Made by a program: the position numbers and the translations under genes. Below, piece after piece: positions 1 through 4,520 of a stretch of 5,654 bases of DNA; position 1 is the first letter of the stretch, and every line of letters starts with the position of its first letter. The stretch is from an uncultured Verrucomicrobiota bacterium. Lineage in GTDB: Bacteria; Verrucomicrobiota; Verrucomicrobiia; Limisphaerales; UBA9464. The DNA lies in assembly GCA_903925515.1 (NCBI GenBank), contig CAIYFP010000045.1:1-5654 (forward strand), in the 5' to 3' direction. The notes under the pieces are model-generated. The model saw only the letters and a program-made list of their open reading frames with translations. It had not been told where the DNA came from and did not search any database.

Positions 1-40
1 CCCGGGGTTTCGCCGCTCGTCCGTCACGGGCCGCCGCGGG

Positions 41-54
41 GAGGACTCGTCCTC
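41..54. promoter_or_regulatory. Inverted repeat GAGGAC-TC-GTCCTC
   Basis: Two perfect 6-bp arms are separated by 2 bp, upstream of corA and only 5 bp before a second palindrome at 60-73. The centre is too short for a good RNA hairpin without opening a base pair, so a dimeric protein binding site is the likelier reading if the repeat means anything. Chance occurrence is quite possible in GC-rich DNA. Confidence 0.25.
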
Positions 55-59
55 ACGCC

Positions 60-73
60 ACGCCCCGGGGCGT
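60..73. promoter_or_regulatory. Perfect 14-bp palindrome upstream of corA
   Basis: ACGCCCCGGGGCGT equals its own reverse complement over all 14 bases. It lies 88 bp before the possible start at 162 and 154 bp before the preferred corA start at 228. A perfect palindrome of this length in an upstream region may be an operator for a dimeric regulator. No known consensus is recognised and no -35/-10 pair is clear nearby. Confidence 0.3.
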
Positions 74-227
74 TCCTGAGCCAATCCCATCCCGGCGAGG
101 GAGGGAGACACGACACCAGCCCCCAGGCCCCCCGGGCGCACGCCCTCGCCCGGCCCTCGCCATGCCGTCCTCGAACGAGTTCTTCCCGGCGGGGGCCGGA
201 TTGCCCTACCTTGCCGGCCACGGGCGC

Positions 228-1226
228 ATGATCCGGTCGTTTGCCTTCACCACGCAGGGACGGTTGCACAGCAGGGACATCGAGATGTTCCTGATGCCCT
301 CGTTGCTGGCGGACACCAACCTCTTCCTCTGGGTGGACCTCGAGGACTCGTCGCCCGAGGAGGCACGCCGCATCCTCGACGGCGTCTTCCACTTCCATCC
401 CCTCTCCGTGGACGACTGCATCCACGTCAGCCCGTCGCCCAAGGTTGACACGTACGAGCCCAAGGAGGACGACCGCTTCGCGCCCTACCTCTTCATGGTC
501 ATCCATGCCGTGGACTACAGCCGCAAGGACGGCGCGTTCGCGACGAGCGAGCTCAACTTCTTCCTCGGCCGCAACTTCCTCGTGACCTTCCACGCCGTGC
601 CGCTGCGGTCCGTCCAAATCGTCGAGGAACGCTGCCTCAAGAGCACCGTGCACGTCGCCCGCGCCCCCGATCGCGTCGCACATGCCCTCCTCGACTCCCT
701 CGTCGAGAACTACCGACCCGCGCTGGAGGAACTCAGCCTCGAGATTGCCGACCTTGAGACGCAGGTCCTCCAAAACCCCGGGCCCGACATCCTCCAGAAG
801 CTCATCGGGGTGAAGAAGGAGGTGCTGCACCTGCGCCAGATCATCGGCCCGCAACGCGACGTCCTTGCCCGGTTCGCGCGCGGCGAGTTCAAGCTCATCC
901 GGGGGCACCTCGTCCCGTACTACCGGGACGTCTATGACGGGCTGTTCCACATCGGCGAGCGCGCCCAGTCCTACTCGGACTCCCTCTCCGGCATCCTCCA
1001 GGTATACCTCAACGTCTCCTCCAACCGCACCGGCGAGGTCGTCAAGGTGCTCACCATGATCACCGCCATCACCACCCCGCTCATGATCGTGGGCACATGG
1101 TACGGCATGAACTTCAAGAACATGCCCGAGCTCGACTGGCGCTGGGGCTACCTCTACGCCCTCCTCCTCACCGTCGTCAGCACCGCCGCCACGCTCCTCT
1201 ACTTCCGTCGCAAGAAATGGCTGTGA
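228..1226 (+). CDS. corA: CorA-family magnesium/cobalt transporter
   Basis: This is a predicted inner-membrane divalent cation channel of the CorA (2-TM-GxN) family, which works as a pentamer importing Mg2+ and sometimes Co2+. The chosen protein is 332 residues, the usual family size. Residues 1-270 form the cytoplasmic alpha/beta and long-helix domain. Two hydrophobic helices follow (about 272-291 and 305-326), and the first ends in the diagnostic YGMNF motif (292-296), followed by the periplasmic-loop residues MPEL (299-302). The basic C-terminal tail FRRKKWL is typical. I prefer the ATG at 228 because MIRSFAF matches where related proteins begin. An in-frame ATG at 162 would add 22 residues with no family character. 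Neither start has a Shine-Dalgarno sequence. The stop codon lies inside the next gene, suggesting cotranscription with the kinase. The family call is secure; the transported ion is inferred from family. Confidence 0.93.
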   Translation: MIRSFAFTTQGRLHSRDIEMFLMPSLLADTNLFLWVDLEDSSPEEARRILDGVFHFHPLSVDDCIHVSPSPKVDTYEPKEDDRFAPYLFMVIHAVDYSRKDGAFATSELNFFLGRNFLVTFHAVPLRSVQIVEERCLKSTVHVARAPDRVAHALLDSLVENYRPALEELSLEIADLETQVLQNPGPDILQKLIGVKKEVLHLRQIIGPQRDVLARFARGEFKLIRGHLVPYYRDVYDGLFHIGERAQSYSDSLSGILQVYLNVSSNRTGEVVKVLTMITAITTPLMIVGTWYGMNFKNMPELDWRWGYLYALLLTVVSTAATLLYFRRKKWL

Positions 1227-2512
1227 AACGAAAGCGCGCACCTCGCTCGACCTTCCTCGACAAGGTCCTTGGCCGCATGGACCGGATCGGCGCCGAGGGC
1301 CTGCAGTCCGTGGTCCAGCGCCTCGCCCGCGAACGTTCCCTCCTCGAAACCCTTTTCCATGCCATCGAGGAGGGCGTCGTCGTCGTCGATGCCTTCGGCC
1401 GCATCGCCTACTTCAACTCCCAGGCCTCCAGCCTCCTCGGCCTGCCGGACGACGCCGCCGACGGCGCACCCATCGATCGCTACCTGCCTGACCTGGACTG
1501 GCAACGCCTCCTCTCGCCCGAAGCCAGCCTTGACGCCGAGCCACCCGTCCGCCGCACCGAGTTCGAGGTCCAGTTCCCGCGCCCGCGCTACCTCCGCCTC
1601 TACACGGCCCCCATCGAGCTCGGCCCGCCTGCCTCCCCGGCCCGCCAAGGCCTCGCCCTCATCCTTCACGATGCCACCGAGGCTCGCCAACGCACCCACG
1701 AGGCCGTGGAAAGCGAACGCGTCCATGCCCTCACCCTCCTCGCCGCCTCCGTTGCCCACGAGATCGGCAACCCACTCAACGCCCTCCACATCCATCTCCA
1801 GCTCGTCGAGCGCGACCTCCGCAAGCTCCGACTCCTCTCCGGGCTCGCCACCCCTCCCGGCAAGGGACGCCGCCCCCGCACCCGCCCCGACTCCGCCGAC
1901 GTCGGCGAGGTCCTCGACCGCGTCGAGAAGTACCTCGGCGTCGCCCAAGGCGAGATCGGACGCCTCGACTACATCGTCACCGAGTTCCTCCATGCCCTCC
2001 GGCCCACCCCGCCACGGCTGCGCGAGGGCGACCTCAACGAGGTGGCACGGGCCACGCTAGACCTGCTGCGCCCCGAGCTGGAAAATCGCCGCATCATGGT
2101 ACGCGAATCGCTCGCCAAGGCCCTGCCAGACGCTCGATTCGACCCAGCCCAGCTCAAGCAGGTGCTCGTGAACCTCATCAAGAATGCCATGCAGGCCATG
2201 GGACCGGGCGGATCCCTATCCCTCTCCTCCGGCACCGGGCCCGACGCCGTCTGGTTGTCCGTGGCCGACAGCGGTTGTGGCATCCCCCCGGACCGGCTCT
2301 CCCGGCTCTTCGAGCCCTTTCACACCACCAAGCAAAAGGGCTCGGGCCTCGGCCTCCTCGTCGTCCAACGCATCCTCCGCGCCCACGGCGGCCGCATCGA
2401 GGTTTCCAGCAACGTGGGCCAAGGCACGATCCTCCGCCTTTGGCTTCCCCTCGCGACCCCGCCCCCAAGGCTCCTTCCCCAACCCGCCCCACCCGGGTCC
2501 GGGCAAGGCTAG
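1217..2512 (+). CDS. Soluble PAS-domain sensor histidine kinase
   Basis: This is a 431-residue cytoplasmic two-component kinase. It has no hydrophobic segment long enough to cross a membrane. Order of domains: basic N-terminus and helix (1-40); PAS-like sensor domain (about 41-155, with EEGVVVVDAFGRIAYFN at 51-67); dimerisation/phosphoacceptor domain with H-box SVAHEIGNPLNAL (178-190), phospho-accepting His181; and an HATPase_c domain. The ATPase domain shows the N-box (NLIKNAMQAM, 319-328), G1 box (DSGCGIP, 351-357), F-box (LFEPFHTTK, 364-372) and G2 box (GSGLGL, 375-380), so all catalytic motifs are present. A proline-rich tail follows 411. The architecture resembles the NtrB/AtoS-like kinases. 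The His-to-second-helix distance is longer than usual, with a basic loop near 211-224. The ATG at 1217 is chosen because it overlaps the corA stop by 10 nt and precedes the first conserved segment; the frame extends upstream to 1097 but only as a shadow of corA. Ligand and partner regulator are unknown. Confidence 0.92.
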   Translation: MAVKRKRAPRSTFLDKVLGRMDRIGAEGLQSVVQRLARERSLLETLFHAIEEGVVVVDAFGRIAYFNSQASSLLGLPDDAADGAPIDRYLPDLDWQRLLSPEASLDAEPPVRRTEFEVQFPRPRYLRLYTAPIELGPPASPARQGLALILHDATEARQRTHEAVESERVHALTLLAASVAHEIGNPLNALHIHLQLVERDLRKLRLLSGLATPPGKGRRPRTRPDSADVGEVLDRVEKYLGVAQGEIGRLDYIVTEFLHALRPTPPRLREGDLNEVARATLDLLRPELENRRIMVRESLAKALPDARFDPAQLKQVLVNLIKNAMQAMGPGGSLSLSSGTGPDAVWLSVADSGCGIPPDRLSRLFEPFHTTKQKGSGLGLLVVQRILRAHGGRIEVSSNVGQGTILRLWLPLATPPPRLLPQPAPPGSGQG

Positions 2513-2553
2513 CCTTCGCGGCCCCTGACCCCATCCCCCCCGGCTTTCCCGGC

Positions 2554-3138
2554 CTACTTCTTGTCCTGCTTCGCCTGCTTGTCCGCCTCGGCCTTCAACT
2601 GCTCCTGCTGCGTGTTCCACTTGTCGATCAGCTCGTTGAATTGCTTCACCGTGCCCTCGTGTTGCTTCGCAAGGTCGTTGAACTTGCCCACGATCTGGTT
2701 CCGGTCCTCCACCAGCTTCGTGTAGTCCGCCTTGAGCTTCGTCACCCCATCGTTCTGCTGCCGAATCGCGTCGTTGGCCTTCCTCAGGCCCTCGACATAG
2801 ATCGCCAAAACCTTGTTCGTCTGCTCCAACGAGAGGTTCGCCCTCTGCAAGTCCACTCGCATCCGGACCATCTGGGCGTTGTTCGTCTCCGCGTTCCTCA
2901 TCAGGTCCGACCGCTCCTTCTCGATGCGCTGGATGTCCTCCTGCAATCGCTTGCCCTGCGCCTCCACGGCCACCTTCTCGTCGTTGAGCTTCTGCCGCTC
3001 GCCCTGGAGCTCGTCCACGCGAACCCGAAGCCGCGTCTCGCGCACCCACTGCACCGCGCACAAGCCGCACAGGCCCAACGCCAGAATGATCAACATGCCG
3101 ACGCCCACCGACCCCCTCGTGCCGCTAGCCCTGCCCAT
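2554..3138 (-). CDS. Membrane-anchored coiled-coil protein, function unknown
   Basis: I do not recognise this 194-residue protein. A short basic N-terminus (R3, R8) precedes one hydrophobic segment (about 11-32), then R33 and R36. The segment looks like an uncleaved signal anchor; no lipobox fits the cysteines at 24 and 27. Residues 33-194 are almost all charged or polar with heptad-like leucines, isoleucines and valines, and no glycine- or proline-rich breaks. The whole protein lacks proline, striking at this GC content, and predicts a long alpha-helical coiled coil. The tail is rich in Lys and Gln (KQAKQDKK). Topology follows from charge: the positive N-terminus probably stays inside and the coil projects into the periplasm, though this is uncertain. 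The ATG at 3138 is chosen because a strong Shine-Dalgarno precedes it; the ATG at 3156 and a TTG at 3180 are in frame but lack one. The gene lies 162 bp downstream of aroC on the same strand and converges on the kinase gene. A cell-envelope structural or scaffolding role is only a guess. Confidence 0.82.
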   Translation of the reverse strand: MGRASGTRGSVGVGMLIILALGLCGLCAVQWVRETRLRVRVDELQGERQKLNDEKVAVEAQGKRLQEDIQRIEKERSDLMRNAETNNAQMVRMRVDLQRANLSLEQTNKVLAIYVEGLRKANDAIRQQNDGVTKLKADYTKLVEDRNQIVGKFNDLAKQHEGTVKQFNELIDKWNTQQEQLKAEADKQAKQDKK

Positions 3139-3144
3139 CTTGGT

Positions 3145-3153
3145 TCCTTTCCT
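3145..3153 (-). promoter_or_regulatory. Strong Shine-Dalgarno for the coiled-coil gene
   Basis: On the minus strand the sequence AGGAAAGGA ends 6 nt before the ATG at 3138, ideal placement for 16S rRNA pairing. It decides the start codon over the in-frame ATG at 3156, which it partly overlaps, and the TTG at 3180. None of the other four genes has a comparable site. Confidence 0.7.
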
Positions 3154-3198
3154 CATGTCCGGATCGCCTTCATCGCCCAACCAGCACCGCCCGCGCCA

Positions 3199-3226
3199 AT
3201 CGTGTTGCCGGTCGCCGTTTTGTCAA
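3199..3226 (-). promoter_or_regulatory. Possible sigma-70 promoter of the coiled-coil gene
   Basis: The minus strand carries a perfect -35 hexamer TTGACA (3226-3221) in the most AT-rich patch of this intergenic stretch. After a 16-bp spacer comes CACGAT (3204-3199), which keeps the key A and T of a -10 box but matches TATAAT at only three of six positions. A transcript would start near 3190 and have a leader of about 50 nt. The -35 is also the core of a small palindrome, TTTTG-T-CAAAA (3218-3228), which could be an operator. The -35 is convincing and the -10 weak. Confidence 0.4.
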
Positions 3227-3300
3227 AATCACGCCTCGCTGCCCCGCATTCCATTCCCGTGCCATGTCCCGTTTCGGTCATCCTGCCCCCACGAATCCAA

Positions 3301-4413
3301 TCACCCGCCCCGCCCCGACATCACCATCCCTGCCCGCCCGCATTGCGCCTCGTGCCGCATCCCATGATCCAGCAGCACCAACGCCGTCATCGCCTCCACC
3401 ATCGGCACCGCCCTCGGCAACACGCACGGATCATGCCTCCCGCGCCCCTTCAACGTCGTGTTGCGCATCTCGGCGTCCACCGTGTCCTGCTCGTGCATCA
3501 CGGTCGCCACAGGCTTGAACGCGACCCGGAAATAGACCGTCTCCCCGTTCGAGATGCCCCCTTGGATTCCCCCGCTCCGGTTGGTCGTCGTCCGCACCCG
3601 CCCGTCCACCGCGCGGAACGCGTCGTTGTGCTCGCGCCCCGTCATCCCCACGCCCCCGAAACCTGACCCGACGTCAAACCCCTTGCTCGCTGGCAAGCTC
3701 AGCATCGCCTTCGCAAGGTCCGCCTCAAGCCGGTCAAACACCGGCTCACCCCACCCCACCGGCACCCCCCGCGCCACCCCAAGCACAATCCCCCCAACCG
3801 AATCCCCCTCCGACCGCCTTCGCTCGATCAACTGCACCATCCGCGCCGCCACCCCCGCGTCCGGGCACCGGATGATGTTCGCCTCAACGTCCTTCGCCCG
3901 GACCGTCTCCGGGTCCACCTCCGCCTCGATGTCCTGGACCCGCGTCACGCACGCCAGCACCTCCACCCCCCAACGCCGGGACAACACCTTCTTGGCAACC
4001 GCCCCGGCCGCCACACGCCCGATCGTCTCCCTCGCGCTCGTCCGCCCTCCACCAGGCCACGCCCGGTGCCCGTACTTCACCTGGTACGTGTAGTCCGCAT
4101 GCGATGGCCGAAACTTCGTCGCCATCTCCCCGTACGCCTCCGGGCGAAAATCCTCGTTCGCCACCATCATGCTGATCGGCGTCCCCAGCGTCCGCCCCTC
4201 GAACACCCCGCTCAGGATCCGCACCGTGTCCGTCTCCTTCCGCGGCGTCGTGATGCTCGATTGCCCCGGCCGCCGCCGATCAAGGTCCGGCTGGATGTCC
4301 GCCTCGCTTAACTCCATCCCGGGCGGGCAACCATCGATGACAACCCCCACGCCTCCCCCGTGTGACTCGCCCCAGGTCGTGATCCGAAAAAGATGACCGA
4401 ACGTGTTCGCCAT
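3301..4413 (-). CDS. aroC: Chorismate synthase
   Basis: This enzyme converts 5-enolpyruvylshikimate 3-phosphate to chorismate, the seventh and last shikimate-pathway step, using reduced FMN; it acts in the cytoplasm, usually as a tetramer. The 370-residue length is normal. Visible motifs are GESHG (15-19, with active-site His18), LDRRRPGQS (44-52), FRPSHADYTY with the second conserved His105 (101-110), GGGRTSARET (121-130), EGDSVGG (202-208), GEPVFDRLEADLA (222-234), NRSGGIQGGISNG (278-290) and GRHDPCVLPRAVPMVEAM (325-342). The sequence is complete and all key residues are present. RPSHAD in place of the E. coli RPGHAD is a variant I recall from cyanobacteria and related lineages. The ATG at 4413 is chosen because MANTFGHLFRITTWGESHG aligns with the family N-terminus; the frame opens further upstream but encodes nothing conserved. 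There is no clear Shine-Dalgarno. The gene is divergent from mutL across 107 bp. No hairpin-plus-T terminator is seen after the stop, so read-through into the coiled-coil gene is possible. Confidence 0.97.
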   Translation of the reverse strand: MANTFGHLFRITTWGESHGGGVGVVIDGCPPGMELSEADIQPDLDRRRPGQSSITTPRKETDTVRILSGVFEGRTLGTPISMMVANEDFRPEAYGEMATKFRPSHADYTYQVKYGHRAWPGGGRTSARETIGRVAAGAVAKKVLSRRWGVEVLACVTRVQDIEAEVDPETVRAKDVEANIIRCPDAGVAARMVQLIERRRSEGDSVGGIVLGVARGVPVGWGEPVFDRLEADLAKAMLSLPASKGFDVGSGFGGVGMTGREHNDAFRAVDGRVRTTTNRSGGIQGGISNGETVYFRVAFKPVATVMHEQDTVDAEMRNTTLKGRGRHDPCVLPRAVPMVEAMTALVLLDHGMRHEAQCGRAGMVMSGRGG

Positions 4414-4464
4414 GCGCCAAGCCCAACCCTGCCCGGTTTCCCGTCCCGGCAAAAGCCCGGATTC

Positions 4465-4480
4465 CATGGCCAACGCCATG
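4465..4480. promoter_or_regulatory. Inverted repeat CATGGC-CAAC-GCCATG between aroC and mutL
   Basis: Two perfect 6-bp arms flank a 4-bp centre in the middle of the divergent aroC/mutL intergenic region, about 50 bp from each start codon. It could be an operator acting on both genes or a small hairpin. No consensus regulator site is recognised, and no convincing -35/-10 pair was found on either strand here. Confidence 0.3.
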
Positions 4481-4509
4481 CTTGCCCGCACGCCCCGCCC
4501 CCCGCCAAC

Positions 4510-4519
4510 TTGGCGCCAA
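4510..4519. promoter_or_regulatory. Palindrome TTGGCGCCAA just before mutL
   Basis: A perfect 10-bp palindrome ends 1 nt before the mutL GTG, where a Shine-Dalgarno sequence would be expected and is absent. Its half CTTGGCGC (4509-4516) recurs inverted at 4414-4421, directly against the aroC start codon, so the two divergent starts carry the same 8-mer. It may affect translation or bind a regulator, or may be chance. Confidence 0.25.
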
Positions 4520-4520
4520 C

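Larger units (their letters stand above)
1..227. other. Region upstream of corA, no gene recognised
   Basis: This GC-rich leader contains no protein that I recognise in any frame. Frames stay open here on both strands, which is expected at this base composition and is not evidence of coding. The sequence holds two short inverted repeats (41-54 and 60-73) and a purine-rich GGGAGGGAGA-like run near 98-110. That run resembles a ribosome binding site but has no ATG, GTG or TTG at a useful distance. The end of a gene lying left of the window cannot be excluded. The ATG at 162 is in frame with corA and could extend it by 22 residues. Confidence 0.4.

Noticed and set aside
1097..1216. 40-codon upstream extension of the kinase frame
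   Set aside because: It lies wholly inside corA, encodes Arg/Pro/His-rich sequence typical of an out-of-frame reading, and the ATG at 1217 fits the overlap and the protein.
24..1241. Long open frame on the minus strand opposite corA
   Set aside because: It mirrors the corA codons, is dominated by Val, Glu, Asp and Gly in low-complexity runs, and has no domain; it is a shadow of the GC-rich coding strand.
1199..1993. 264-codon minus-strand frame opposite the kinase
   Set aside because: Composition is biased to Ala, Gly, Glu and Val with no motif, while the opposite strand encodes a complete motif-bearing kinase.
2513..2553. Terminator between the convergent kinase and coiled-coil genes
   Set aside because: I see no GC stem followed by a T run on either strand; the GCCGGG copies here are direct, not inverted.
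3139..3174. Lipoprotein signal for the coiled-coil protein
   Set aside because: Residues before Cys24 and Cys27 (LGLC and CGLC) do not fit the lipobox, which needs Gly, Ala or Ser just before the Cys.
3145..3180. Longer coiled-coil protein starting at TTG 3180 or ATG 3156
   Set aside because: The added residues are polar and unconserved in character, and the strong Shine-Dalgarno is placed for the ATG at 3138.
2275..3666. 463-codon plus-strand frame across the coiled-coil gene and aroC end
   Set aside because: It is rich in Pro, His, Leu and Arg with no family signature and runs antisense to two well-supported genes.
4445..4460. Hairpin CCCGGC-AAAA-GCCCGG in the aroC/mutL gap
   Set aside because: The arms pair at only five of six positions with a C-C mismatch, and there is no adjacent T tract; too weak to list.
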